Assembly (NCBI GenBank): GCA_016703425.1
Contig: JADJCA010000002.1
Coordinates: 682,001 to 746,000, forward strand
Origin: Myxococcales bacterium
Lineage (GTDB): Bacteria > Myxococcota_A > Polyangia > Polyangiales > Polyangiaceae
Length of the DNA stretch: 64,000 bases
Reading direction: 5' to 3'
A program made the position numbers and the translations under genes. Below the pieces are notes generated by a model. It had not been told where the DNA came from, searched no databases, and saw only the letters and a program-made list of their open reading frames with translations. This document shows, in pieces, positions 17,879 through 27,190 of this stretch; positions within the stretch are counted from its first letter, which is position 1; each line of letters begins with the position of its first letter.

Positions 17879-20208
17879 GTGCGGAGCGTTAGCGTCTCGC
17901 GAGTGAGCGTCGGTTCTCGTCCGCTGTTTCGCCCTTCTGGCGCCGCTGCGAGCGAGCTCCACGTCGAAGGTGTCGTCGAGCGCGTCACCTATGAGTCCGC
18001 CGAGTCGAGCTTCCGCGTGGTGCGCGTGACGAGTGACTCGGGCGAGGCGCTCACGATCGTAGGGACCTTTCAGCGCGTCTCGCCGGGTGCCCGCGTTCGC
18101 GTCCGCGGCACCAAGATCGTCGATCCGAAACACGGCGAGCAGATCCGGGCGCTCAACGTCACCGAGCTTATGCCGACGACGCTCGTGGGCATCCGTCGAT
18201 ACCTGGGCTCGGGTCTCATCAAGGGCATCGGCGAGGGTTACGCGAACAAGATCGTCGACACCTTCGGCCTCGAGACGCTGCGCGTCCTAGACGAGGAGCC
18301 GGAGCGCTTGGCCCTCGTACCGGGCCTCGGCAAGAAGCGCGTGGAGACGCTCCTCAAGGGGTGGCAGGAACAGCGCGCGGTCCGCGAGGTCATGGTCTTC
18401 CTCCAAGCGCACGGCGCGAGCCCCGCGCTCGCCGCTCGCATCCACAAGCGCTACGGCAAGGACGCCATCAACATCGTCTCGCGGGAGCCCTACCGGTTGG
18501 CCCTCGACGTCTGGGGCGTGGGGTTCAAGACCGCCGATCGCATCGCGCAGGAGCTGGGCGTCGAAAAAGACAGCGCGACGCGCATTCAGGCGGGCGTGCT
18601 CCAAGCGCTGCAGGATGCCACCGAACGAGGTCACGTCGCGGTCCCCAAAGAGGCGCTGAGCGAACGCGCGCTCGCGTTGCTCGAGTTGGGCGACGACGCT
18701 GGACAAGAGCGCGTGGAGACCGCCCTTGAGGCGCTCGCGCGCGGCCGATACGTGGTCCGCGAGAAGACCTCCGAGGGCGTTGTCGTCGTCTACCTAGCGC
18801 CGCTCCATGCGGCGGAGGTTCGCGTCGCCGAGCGACTCCTCGCGCTCGCCGGCCGGTCGATGCGTGCCCTCAACGGCGCCGAGCGTGCGCTCCGTGAGTT
18901 CGAAGCGCGCTCAAAGGTGGAGCTCGCCGAAGAGCAGCGCGAAGCCGTCGAGCGCGCCGCCAAGGAGGGGCTTCTGGTCCTTACGGGCGGCCCGGGCGTC
19001 GGCAAGACGACTATCGTGAGAGCCATTTTGTCGGTCTTCGAGCACGCGAAGCTCGTCGTGCGGCTCGCGGCGCCTACGGGCCGAGCGGCAAAGCGCCTCG
19101 CCCAGTCGACGGGCCGCGACGCCGCGACGCTGCACCGCCTCTTGGAGTTCGAGCCCAAGCGCGGCGCCTTCAAGCGAAACGCGAGCGCGCCTCTGGAGGC
19201 CGATGTCCTCATCGTCGACGAAGCCTCGATGATCGATCTGCCCATGGCCGACGCTCTCCTGCAAGCGGTTGGCGATGGCGCGCGCGTCGTGCTCGTGGGC
19301 GACGTCGATCAGTTGCCGAGCGTGGGGCCCGGCGCCTTTCTCCGCGATGTCATCGCGTCGGGCGCCGTTCCCTGCGTACGACTCTGGAAGATCTTCCGTC
19401 AAGCCGAGACGAGCCTCATCGTCGCGAACGCCCACCGCATCAACCGCGGCGAACCGCCCCTCGCTCCGCCAAGCGGCGGCGACGCGGACTTCTACCTCAT
19501 CGAACGAAAAGACGCCGACTCGGCCCGCGACACCATCGTCGAGGTGGTCAAATCGCGCATCCCCAAGCGCTTTGGCCTCGATCCGATCCGCGACATCCAG
19601 GTCCTAACGCCCATGCATCGTGGACCGGCCGGTTCGCTCGCGCTGAACGAGGCGCTTCAGGCGGCGCTCAACCCAAACACCACAGCGCTGACACGGGGCG
19701 ATCGCAGCTACCGCGTCGGCGACAAGGTGATGCAGCTCAAGAACGACTACGACCGCGACATCTGGAACGGCGACGTCGGCGTCGTCGACAGCATCGACGT
19801 GGAGGAAGGCACGCTCGTCGTGCGCTTCGAGGACGGAGAGGCTCGAGCTCGAACAAGGGCGACCGGCCTGCCGGACGCACCGTGCCGTACGAAGCCGGGG
19901 ATCTCGACGAGCTGACGCTCGCCTACGCGTCGAGCATTCACAAGTCGCAGGGGAGCGAATACCCGGCCATCGTTATTCCCCTTCTCACGACGCACTTCGT
20001 GATGCTCTCCAAGAACCTGCTCTACACAGCGGTCACGCGCGGCAAGCGCCTCGTCGTCCTCGTGTACGACCCGCGAGCGCTTAGCCTCGCTCTGGCAGAG
20101 GACCGGCGCGGCGAACGCATCACCCGCCTCGCGGAACGCCTGGCTCCGCCGGGCCCGGCTCCCCATGGGCCGTCCCACGCCGCGCCTCGGCATGACCCTC
20201 CGCATTAA
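17879..20208 (+). pseudogene. recD2: RecD2-like DNA helicase gene with a broken frame
   Basis: The gene encodes a RecD2/RecD-like 5'-3' DNA helicase. The first frame (17879-19915) covers the N-terminal OB and HhH regions, Walker A GGPGVGKTT (about residue 370) and the DEAS Walker B. It then loses phase after VVRFEDGE near 19840. The rest of the protein, VPYEAGDLDELTLAYASS onwards with IHKSQGSEYP and LLYTAVTRGK (helicase motifs V and VI), sits in another frame from about 19873 to 20208. Removing 38 bases (19838-19875) between two GGA codons would restore a normal-length junction, EDG-RTVPYE. As read, the first product lacks motifs V and VI and should be inactive. A sequencing or assembly error cannot be excluded. 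The start GTG 17879 is tentative. Confidence 0.85.
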
Positions 20209-20249
20209 CCGTTGACCTTTGGGCCGCCTGTTCGCACGCTGAGGGGAGC

Positions 20250-20753
20250 ATGTTGGGACGCCTCCTCTTGGGAGCTTTCGTTGGGGGCCTTGTGGGCGCG
20301 CTCGCGGCAGCGGTGTTGCTCAAGGGTCTCGCGCTCGCGTCGGTTCCCGCGCTCGTGCTGTATCTCACGGCAACGGCTGTGGGCGCCGTAACCGGGCTCG
20401 TGGCGGGCAAGCCGATTTGGTCGAGCGGCGGGAAGATCGAAGCGGGCCTGAAGAGCCTCTTCGGCGCCGCGCTCGCCGCCGGTGCGCTCTTCGCGCTGCG
20501 CCGCTTCGTGCACACGAGCCTCGATCTCTCGACCTACGGAGCTGGCGTCGGCGAGATCGGTGAGCTTCCCGCCGTTGCGCTGCCCCTCATCGCGGCGACG
20601 CTCGGCGGCTTCTTTGGCCTCGACAACACACCCGAGGCCGCGGACGCGCCGCGGACCGGCGTGCGCGTGGCCAAGGACGTTCGCGCCGCGGAAGCCGCGG
20701 CGGATGAAGACGAGGCCGCTGAAGAGCAGGCGCCCCGCAAGGCGAAGCGCTAA
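20250..20753 (+). CDS. Small integral membrane protein, unknown function
   Basis: A 167-residue protein with about four hydrophobic segments in the first 130 residues and a charged Ala/Glu/Lys-rich tail that is probably cytoplasmic. GAGGGGAG precedes ATG 20250. It is followed eight bases later by the polysaccharide deacetylase gene, so they may be co-transcribed. No family is recognised. Confidence 0.7.
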   Translation: MLGRLLLGAFVGGLVGALAAAVLLKGLALASVPALVLYLTATAVGAVTGLVAGKPIWSSGGKIEAGLKSLFGAALAAGALFALRRFVHTSLDLSTYGAGVGEIGELPAVALPLIAATLGGFFGLDNTPEAADAPRTGVRVAKDVRAAEAAADEDEAAEEQAPRKAKR

Positions 20754-20761
20754 GAGCGAAC

Positions 20762-21634
20762 ATGCCTCCGTTCCGCGCGGCCTTTCTCCTGGCGACGGGC
20801 GGTGCCGCCATCGTGACGGTGGACGCGTGCCTGCGCGGGCCCCCCAGCTTGCCGGTCGCGCTCGCGCTCTTCACGGCCTACGGGGCGCTGATCACGTCTG
20901 GCGTTCTCTTCCTGAGGTTACGCGTCTTCGTGGACGCGTTGCTGCGGGGTCCCAAAGGCGAGCCCCACGTCGCGCTCACCTTCGACGACGGCCCCGATCC
21001 CGAAAGCACGCGCCGAATCTTGGCCGTGCTCGCTGAACGGAGCGCGAAGGCCACGTTCTTCCTCATCGCGAAGAAGGCGGAGAAACATCCTGAACTGGTG
21101 CGCGAGCTGCTCGCTCAGGGACACGAAGTCGGTCTTCACTCCTACGGCCACGACCGCCTCTTCTCGTTGCGGGGCGAGCGCGCCGTTCGCGAAGACCTCA
21201 CGCGTGGCGTCGAGGCTCTCGAGCGGCTCACTGGAGAGCGGCCCGTTTGGTTTCGCCCTCCCATTGGGCACACCAACCCGATCATCGCGCGCGTGTCGGA
21301 GGACTTGGACCTCGCCGTGATCGGATGGTCTGCGAGCGCCCGCGACGGGACAAGGGGCGCCAAGCTCGAAGCCTGTCTCGGACGGATCAAGCGAGGCCTC
21401 GCGCCAGGGGCCGTGTTGCTGCTTCACGACGCGTCCGAACGCGGCGACTACGAGCCGCTCGGTGCCGAGCTGGTGCGCGCGGTGCTCGACGAGATTGAGC
21501 GACGAAAGCTCACCGTCGTTCCGCTGTCTCGCTTCGTGTCTCTCGGGGGGCCTCGAAGGCACGGCCTTGATGGTCACACGTTGCCGTGCGGAAGCGCTGG
21601 CAGTTCGACCACAAAGCGGGCGCCTTCGCGGTAG
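20762..21634 (+). CDS. Polysaccharide deacetylase (NodB domain, CE4)
   Basis: A 290-residue enzyme that removes acetyl groups from a wall or exopolysaccharide amino sugar. An N-terminal hydrophobic stretch (residues 5-55) likely anchors it in the inner membrane. The NodB domain shows motif 1 TFDDGPD (Asp75, Asp76), the metal-binding HSYGH (His126, His130), RPP and a late HDA (LLLHDASERGDY). The last 20 residues read antisense into the histidine kinase gene, with a 61-base tail-to-tail overlap, so the true end may have drifted. The substrate is not known. Confidence 0.88.
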   Translation: MPPFRAAFLLATGGAAIVTVDACLRGPPSLPVALALFTAYGALITSGVLFLRLRVFVDALLRGPKGEPHVALTFDDGPDPESTRRILAVLAERSAKATFFLIAKKAEKHPELVRELLAQGHEVGLHSYGHDRLFSLRGERAVREDLTRGVEALERLTGERPVWFRPPIGHTNPIIARVSEDLDLAVIGWSASARDGTRGAKLEACLGRIKRGLAPGAVLLLHDASERGDYEPLGAELVRAVLDEIERRKLTVVPLSRFVSLGGPRRHGLDGHTLPCGSAGSSTTKRAPSR

Positions 21635-23073
21635 TTCGCGTCGACGGAGATGGTGCCCCGCGCGCCTTCGACGATGCCCTTGCACACAGAGAGGCCGAGG
21701 CCGGTGCCCTGCCCGACGTCTTTCGTCGTGACGAAGGGTTCGAAGATCGAGTTGCGGAGACTCTCGGGTACGCCGGGACCGGTGTCCTCAATTTCGAGGC
21801 GAGCCACCTCGCCAACGCGCGACGCGCGAAGGCGAACCTCTCCGCTGCCGCCGAGCGCCGACGCCGCGTTGAGCACGAGGTTAAGAACCACCTGCGTCAA
21901 TCGGCCCGGCGCGAGCCCCACTTCGAGCGTCGCGTCGACCTCGACCCGGAGCTCCACGTTCCGCACCTCCTTCTGATGGCGCACGAGCGCCACGACGTCG
22001 TCGAAGACCGCGCGAACCGACGCGACGCCGCTGCCCTCCGGCCCCTCTCGTGCAAAGTCGAGGAGATCGTGGACGACACCGTTGATGCGCTCCGTCTCCT
22101 TCTTCATGCGGAGCATGAAGTCGCGTTGCGCTGTCGCGTCGAGGCCGCCATCGAGCACCAAGTCCTCGAGTCCCAAGAGGGCCGCGAGGGGATTGCCGAT
22201 CTCGTGCGCGACGCCTGCGGCGAGGCGGCCAACGCTGGCCATGCGATCGCTGCGCTCGAGCTGCACGTTGGTCTCCGTGAGACGGCGCGTCGTACGGGTC
22301 AGCTCGTCGATCTTCTTCTTGAGGTTCTCTTCTTCGACGAGCAGGTGTGTCGTCATGGTCCCGAAGGCCTCGCCAAGCTCGCGAATCTCGCGCGCACCGC
22401 TGTCGTGGACCACGAGCGTGCGCGCGCCGCCGGCGACACGTCCCGCTGCTTTCGCGAGCGACTCGAGGGGCCTCACGATGAGGCGGGTGAGGACGATGTA
22501 GGCGAAGATCAGCAAGCTCGCGGCGAAGACACCGACGTAGATGGCGACGAGCCTCACGAGCGGCGCGGCGCGATCGATCTCGCCTGCGAAGACCCGCGCC
22601 ACGACGAGGAACTCGCCCGCGGGAGCGGCGACCTCGAGCACGCGCACGTGTGGCGTGCGAACGACCCGCGCGCGCGCGAAGCGTGCTGCCGGTCGCTCGA
22701 CAACGCGACGCGCGATGAGCTCCGGCGGCGCCACGAGCGCAGCAGCCTCGGCGCCGGCGCTGGCCACCATCTGCCCCTGCGCATCGAAGGCGGCGACGGC
22801 TTCGAGGGCTCCCGCGTGAACGTAGCTGGCCAGGATGTCGTGAATCACGAGCGCCGGCGCCGACGCGTTTTGAGCGCGAGCCGCCTCCACGTCGTGCGCC
22901 ACGACACTCGCCAGGGCGCGGGCTCCGTCTTCTCGCTCCGCGACGAGCGCCGTCCGGCCGATGCTCGCGATAGCAAAAAAGAGCGGGACGAAGGCCAAAA
23001 CCAAGAGGCCCGCCAGCGCCAGGACGATCTGCACGCGGAGTCCTCTGCCGGGGCCCGTCACCACGGCCCCCAT
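21574..23073 (-). CDS. Sensor histidine kinase (orphan)
   Basis: A 499-residue membrane histidine kinase. TM1 at about 13-38 and TM2 at about 173-197 flank a periplasmic sensor region, then come a HAMP-like linker, a HisKA domain with the H-box AGVAHEIGNP (phospho-acceptor His290), an N box NLVLNAAS, and HATPase boxes DTGPGVP and GTGLGLSV. No response regulator lies next to it, so the partner is elsewhere. It converges on the deacetylase gene and overlaps it by 61 bases. The signal sensed is unknown. Confidence 0.93.
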   Translation of the reverse strand: MGAVVTGPGRGLRVQIVLALAGLLVLAFVPLFFAIASIGRTALVAEREDGARALASVVAHDVEAARAQNASAPALVIHDILASYVHAGALEAVAAFDAQGQMVASAGAEAAALVAPPELIARRVVERPAARFARARVVRTPHVRVLEVAAPAGEFLVVARVFAGEIDRAAPLVRLVAIYVGVFAASLLIFAYIVLTRLIVRPLESLAKAAGRVAGGARTLVVHDSGAREIRELGEAFGTMTTHLLVEEENLKKKIDELTRTTRRLTETNVQLERSDRMASVGRLAAGVAHEIGNPLAALLGLEDLVLDGGLDATAQRDFMLRMKKETERINGVVHDLLDFAREGPEGSGVASVRAVFDDVVALVRHQKEVRNVELRVEVDATLEVGLAPGRLTQVVLNLVLNAASALGGSGEVRLRASRVGEVARLEIEDTGPGVPESLRNSIFEPFVTTKDVGQGTGLGLSVCKGIVEGARGTISVDANYREGARFVVELPALPHGNV

Positions 23074-23148
23074 GTTCAGTCCTCGGCTCGTTCGTGTCGA
23101 TTGTTTCGCCGCGACCCGCTTGCGAGCCAGCGAGAGGTCGGCTAGTTA

Positions 23149-23466
23149 TTGAAAGTGGTTTTCAGTTTCCTCGACGAGGTGCCTTTGAGGGCGCCGTTCC
23201 GCGTGAGCCAAGTTGGGCTCGATCGCGAGCTGGTGGCATGGCTGAAGGCCGTCGGTATCGAGGAAGGCACGACGCTCGAGGTGCTCCGGCGGGGGATTTT
23301 TGGCGGGCCGTTGCACGTCCGGACGTCCCTGGGCTGCGAGTTGGCCGTGCACCGCGCCATCGCCAAGGGCATTCGGGTCGAAAAGGGCGAGGTTGACGCT
23401 CGCGTGGCGGCGGCGAGCGGGCCCGACCTCGATCTCGCTCCGCTGAGTGCGAGCACGGCGGCGTGA
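23149..23466 (+). CDS. feoA: FeoA-type ferrous iron transport protein
   Basis: A 105-residue SH3-like FeoA protein that aids the FeoB ferrous iron transporter. The core LRAPFRVSQVG, ELVAWLKAVGIEEGTTLEVLR and GGPLHVRT fits the family. The start is unusual: TTG 23149 or GTG 23155 are the only good choices, and no ATG is available. The stop overlaps the feoB start by four bases (GTGA), so the pair is translationally coupled. A C-terminal tail of about 25 residues is longer than usual. Confidence 0.85.
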   Translation: MKVVFSFLDEVPLRAPFRVSQVGLDRELVAWLKAVGIEEGTTLEVLRRGIFGGPLHVRTSLGCELAVHRAIAKGIRVEKGEVDARVAAASGPDLDLAPLSASTAA

Positions 23467-25442
23467 ACGACGCGCAAGCGGCGAGCGACCACGTCGACAG
23501 CGGTGCCGGAGGAGTGAAGGACGGCGAAGGCCAAGGTCGCGCGAGGGAGTCCTCGAGCGGACGCGAACCGCTCGTCGTCATGGTGGGCCGGCCGAACTCC
23601 GGCAAGTCGTCGCTCTTCAACGCGGTGACCGGCTCGAGCGCCCGCGTCGGCAATTTCCCCGGTGTCACCGTCGACGTCTTGGAGTCGGAAGCGCGACTCG
23701 CCGATGGAACGAAGATCGAGCTCGCCGACCTGCCGGGTCTCTACACCATCGACCCAAACGCCGACGCGGCCACCGACGAAGGCGTGGCTGCCAAGTTCAT
23801 CACCGATGCGCGGAACGACGGACGTCCCGTCGTGCTGATGCAGGTGCTGGACGCCACCCACCTAGGGCTGCACTTGCGACTGACGACCGAGCTGGCGCGC
23901 CTTGAGCTTCCGCTCGTGGTGGCCGTCTCACAGGTCGACCTCTTGAAGGACGCCCATCGCGCCATCAACATCCAGGCCCTTGAGGCAGCGCTCGGCGCCA
24001 CCGTCGTGGCGGTGAGCGCGCGGTCCGCGTCCGCCAAGGCCGATGTGCTCTCGGCCATCGAGCGGTGCCTGAAGGAGCCAAGCCCACCGCGCACGGATTT
24101 CGATCCAGTGCTGACCGCCGACGGGGCCATTCGCGTCAAAGGGGGAGCGGAGGGGCGGGCTGCGACGGAACGACTCGACGGCGTCCTTCTGCATCCGCTC
24201 GCGGGCCCCGTCCTGTTCGTGCTGCTGATGGCGTCGCTCTTCGCGGCCGTGTTCCTCATCTCCGATCCTGTCACGACGGTCCTCGATGGACTCATCGCGC
24301 GTGCGCGCGCCGCCGTCGAGAGCCGCGTCGGCACCAACCTGGTGGCGTCGTTCATTAGCGACGGTCTCTTGGGCGGCGCCGGCACGGTGCTGGCGTTCTT
24401 GCCGCAGATCGTGGTCCTCACGCTGGCCATGGAGCTGCTCGACGCGAGCGGGTACTTGGCGCGCGGAGCGTTTCTCGTCGACCGGTTGCTGCGTCTCATG
24501 GGCCTGAGTGGTCGGTCATTCCTTCCGCTCCTCATGAGTCACGCGTGCGCCGTTCCCGCGATTTCCGCCACACGCATCGTGAGGGATCCGAAGGAGCGAC
24601 TGACGGCCATCTTGGTCCTGCCGCTGATGACGTGCTCGGCGCGAATTCCCACCTACGCGCTCGTCGTCAGCACGTTCTTCTTTTCAGCCTCGGCGTTCCG
24701 CAAAGCGGCGATCTTCGTCGTGCTCTATTTCGCGGGCCTCGCCAGCGGCCTCGTCGCGTCGCTCATCCTTCGTAGAACGGCGGTGAGAGGTCGCAGCTTG
24801 CCGCTCGTGCTCGAGATGCCGGGCTACCGTATGCCTCAGCCAACGGTCGTCGCGCGGCAAGCCTGGCGCGCGGCGTCCCGATTCCTGAGAGAGGTCGGGA
24901 CCACGATCGTCGTGGCTTCGGCGGTGCTCTGGGCCGTCCTCACGCTTCCGTCGCCGTGGGCGACCGCGACCGCGACCGAGAGCGCAACCATGACGGCGAC
25001 CGCGCAAGCGCCACGCCCTACGCCCATCGAGAAGAGCGTCGCCGCATCCGTCGGACGCGCGCTGGAGCCCGTGACGAAGCCGCTCGGCTTCGACTGGCGC
25101 ATCAACGTCGGACTCATCGGCTCCTTTGGCGCGCGCGAGCTGATGGTCGGCACGCTCGGCATCATCTTCGGCATCGACGACGCGGGCGCCGATCCGGCGC
25201 CGCTGTCGGAGCGCCTTCGGAGCGCAAGGGGCCCGAGCGGGACGCCGCTCTATCCGACGCGAACGGGCCTCGCGCTCCTGGCGTTTTTCGTCGTCGCGTG
25301 CCAGTGCATGAGCACCGTCGCGGCCATTCGCCGTGAGACGAGGAGCCTTCGGTGGCCCGCCTTCGTGCTCGCGTACACGTACGCTGCGGCCTATGTGCTC
25401 GCGCTCGCCGTGCACGGCGTTGCGGGCGCCATGGGTCTGTAG
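23463..25442 (+). CDS. feoB: FeoB ferrous iron transporter
   Basis: A 659-residue inner membrane Fe2+ transporter with an N-terminal GTPase. G1 is GRPNSGKSS (residues 42-50), the switch region NFPGVTV and G3 DLPGLY are present, and G4 is SQVD, where Asn or Asn-Met is more usual. About eight to nine membrane helices follow, including GYLARGAF and SHACAVPAI. A 35-residue polar extension precedes the G domain. It starts with GTG inside feoA. Length is somewhat below enterobacterial FeoB. feoC is not seen. Confidence 0.93.
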   Translation: MNDAQAASDHVDSGAGGVKDGEGQGRARESSSGREPLVVMVGRPNSGKSSLFNAVTGSSARVGNFPGVTVDVLESEARLADGTKIELADLPGLYTIDPNADAATDEGVAAKFITDARNDGRPVVLMQVLDATHLGLHLRLTTELARLELPLVVAVSQVDLLKDAHRAINIQALEAALGATVVAVSARSASAKADVLSAIERCLKEPSPPRTDFDPVLTADGAIRVKGGAEGRAATERLDGVLLHPLAGPVLFVLLMASLFAAVFLISDPVTTVLDGLIARARAAVESRVGTNLVASFISDGLLGGAGTVLAFLPQIVVLTLAMELLDASGYLARGAFLVDRLLRLMGLSGRSFLPLLMSHACAVPAISATRIVRDPKERLTAILVLPLMTCSARIPTYALVVSTFFFSASAFRKAAIFVVLYFAGLASGLVASLILRRTAVRGRSLPLVLEMPGYRMPQPTVVARQAWRAASRFLREVGTTIVVASAVLWAVLTLPSPWATATATESATMTATAQAPRPTPIEKSVAASVGRALEPVTKPLGFDWRINVGLIGSFGARELMVGTLGIIFGIDDAGADPAPLSERLRSARGPSGTPLYPTRTGLALLAFFVVACQCMSTVAAIRRETRSLRWPAFVLAYTYAAAYVLALAVHGVAGAMGL

Positions 25443-25451
25443 ACGGCCGCG

Positions 25452-26312
25452 CTACCGGACGCCGAACAACTCGTTGACGATGCGCGCGATGCCGCCGCCG
25501 GTCTCGCTCGTCTCCGTCAGCACGTGACCAGCAGCTCGCTTCACGTCGTCGGGGGCTTGACCCATGGCAAACGAGTGGCCGGCCGTCTTCAGCATGGGGA
25601 CGTCGTTGAGCCAGTCGCCGACGGCGACCGTCTGCTCGATGCCGACACCGTAGTGCGCCGCTATCCACTCGAGCGCCGAGCCCTTGTTGCCGCCAGCGCC
25701 GCGGACGACCATTCCCCATCCGCCGCCGGCGCGTCGCACGGGAAACATGGCCACCTGGGCGGCGTCGCCCACGTCGGCCTGAATGGCCTCGACGGAGGAT
25801 GCGATCTGCTGCACGGTCCCGAGCGCCACGACGGCGGTGATGCCGTCTTCGTTTTCCCAGGAATGGTGATCGGCGACGCGGTCCGTGCGTTCGACGTCTT
25901 TGGACCACGTGACCACGTACGAGAGGAAGGGCTCTCCCTCATGGTCGTGAACGATGGCATCGCGCGCGAACACGAACGTGGCTGCGCCGCTGGCGGCCAA
26001 GGCGTCGCGAAGCTTGAGCGCGTGCTCACCGCGGATGCCGTGGTGCATCAGCGTTGTGTGCGTCGAAGCGCTGACGAGGTGACTGCCATCGACACAGCCG
26101 ACGGGCCCCGTGAGGCCGAGCGCGACGGCCGTGGGGCGCGTCCCCGAATAGAGGCGCCCCGTGATGATCGTGATAGGCACCCCGGTGCGCGAGAGCGCAC
26201 GCATCGCGTGCAAGTCGCTCGCGTGCGGTTGGCCGTTGCCGTCCAGCAACGTCCCATCGAGGTCGACGGCGAGAAGGCCCGGCGTTCGGGCGTTCGCCGA
26301 CTCGGGGTTCAT
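25452..26312 (-). CDS. Cof-type HAD-superfamily hydrolase
   Basis: A 286-residue HAD phosphatase of the Cof/YidA type, which usually acts on sugar phosphates or small phospho-metabolites. Motif I is AVDLDGTLLDG, motif II IITGR, and motif IV VAVGDWLNDVPML, and the long cap between them is typical. The ATG at 26312 overlaps the rpmA stop (ATGA), so it is the third gene of an rplU-rpmA operon. obgE is more often found there. A longer frame to 26360 would overlap rpmA and is rejected. Confidence 0.88.
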   Translation of the reverse strand: MNPESANARTPGLLAVDLDGTLLDGNGQPHASDLHAMRALSRTGVPITIITGRLYSGTRPTAVALGLTGPVGCVDGSHLVSASTHTTLMHHGIRGEHALKLRDALAASGAATFVFARDAIVHDHEGEPFLSYVVTWSKDVERTDRVADHHSWENEDGITAVVALGTVQQIASSVEAIQADVGDAAQVAMFPVRRAGGGWGMVVRGAGGNKGSALEWIAAHYGVGIEQTVAVGDWLNDVPMLKTAGHSFAMGQAPDDVKRAAGHVLTETSETGGGIARIVNELFGVR

Positions 26313-26569
26313 CCCGCGTGCGGGAAGACCGAGACCTTGCGCTTGGTATTGGAGCGCCACTCGTACTTCACGACGCCATCGATGAGGGAGAACAGCGTGA
26401 AGTCACGCCCCTGCCCCACGTTGTGGCCGGCCGCGATGCTGCCGCCGACCTGACGAACGATGATGTTGCCTGCGCGGACGGTCTCGCCGCCGTAAACTTT
26501 GGTCCCGCGGCGCTGCGAATTGGAGTCGCGTCCGTTGCGGGTGCTGCCTGCGCCTTTTTTGTGAGCCAT
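26309..26569 (-). CDS. rpmA: Ribosomal protein bL27
   Basis: An 86-residue large-subunit protein near the peptidyl transferase centre. It begins MAHKKGAGSTRNGRDS and holds the expected GGTVRAG-like stretch GGETVRAGNIIVRQ. There is no N-terminal cleavage extension. It lies 14 bases after rplU, and its stop overlaps the next gene. Confidence 0.98.
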   Translation of the reverse strand: MAHKKGAGSTRNGRDSNSQRRGTKVYGGETVRAGNIIVRQVGGSIAAGHNVGQGRDFTLFSLIDGVVKYEWRSNTKRKVSVFPHAG

Positions 26570-26583
26570 GGCGTCTTACTCCT

Positions 26584-26892
26584 TCAGCCGGTGATGCCGG
26601 TGATCTCGAGGGCGGTGAAGGGCTGCCGATGACCCGTCTTCCTGCGATAGTTCTTACGGCGGCGGAACTTGAAGATGATGATCTTTTCGCCGAGGCCCTG
26701 GCTGGTGATCTTCGCGGACACCTTCGCGCCCTTGACGGTCGGCTGGCCAATCTTCACCGCATCGCCGCCCACGAGGAGGACCTCGTCGAAGGAAACGGAA
26801 TCGCCAACACCGCCGGGGAGCTTCTCCACTCGGAGTTTGTCGCCTTGAGCGACCCGATACTGCTTGCCGCCCGTCTTGAACACCGCGTACAT
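26584..26892 (-). CDS. rplU: Ribosomal protein bL21
   Basis: A 102-residue large-subunit protein. It begins MYAVFKTGGKQYRV and ends with the basic FKFRRRKNYRRKTGHRQ typical of bL21. The start is ATG 26892; the frame runs further upstream through a non-coding leader. It is the first gene of the rplU-rpmA-HAD operon. The 298-base gap to the divergent gene at 27191 should hold promoters for both; none is obvious. Confidence 0.98.
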   Translation of the reverse strand: MYAVFKTGGKQYRVAQGDKLRVEKLPGGVGDSVSFDEVLLVGGDAVKIGQPTVKGAKVSAKITSQGLGEKIIIFKFRRRKNYRRKTGHRQPFTALEITGITG

Positions 26893-27190
26893 GAGCCCTC
26901 GCTCGGAGCCGCAGCGACCCGAAGGGCGCGTGCGGCGGGGGTTCTCGGTGTGGGCACAATGGCCCGAACCGAGGGACGCGGGAGTATACGGATCGGCCCG
27001 ACCTTGTAAAGCAGTGTCTGCGTCCCGCGTTCGAATTGCCCTCGAATTGCCCCATGGGCGACGCCGACCGGACGGCGGCCGCGGTGCGCGAGGCAGAATC
27101 CGAGGGGAAAGCTGCATTCGAGGCTGACTCGACGGCCCCCCTCGGTGCTACTTTGAGGGGAGCCCGCTCCCGGCCCTCGGCGTGATTGTC

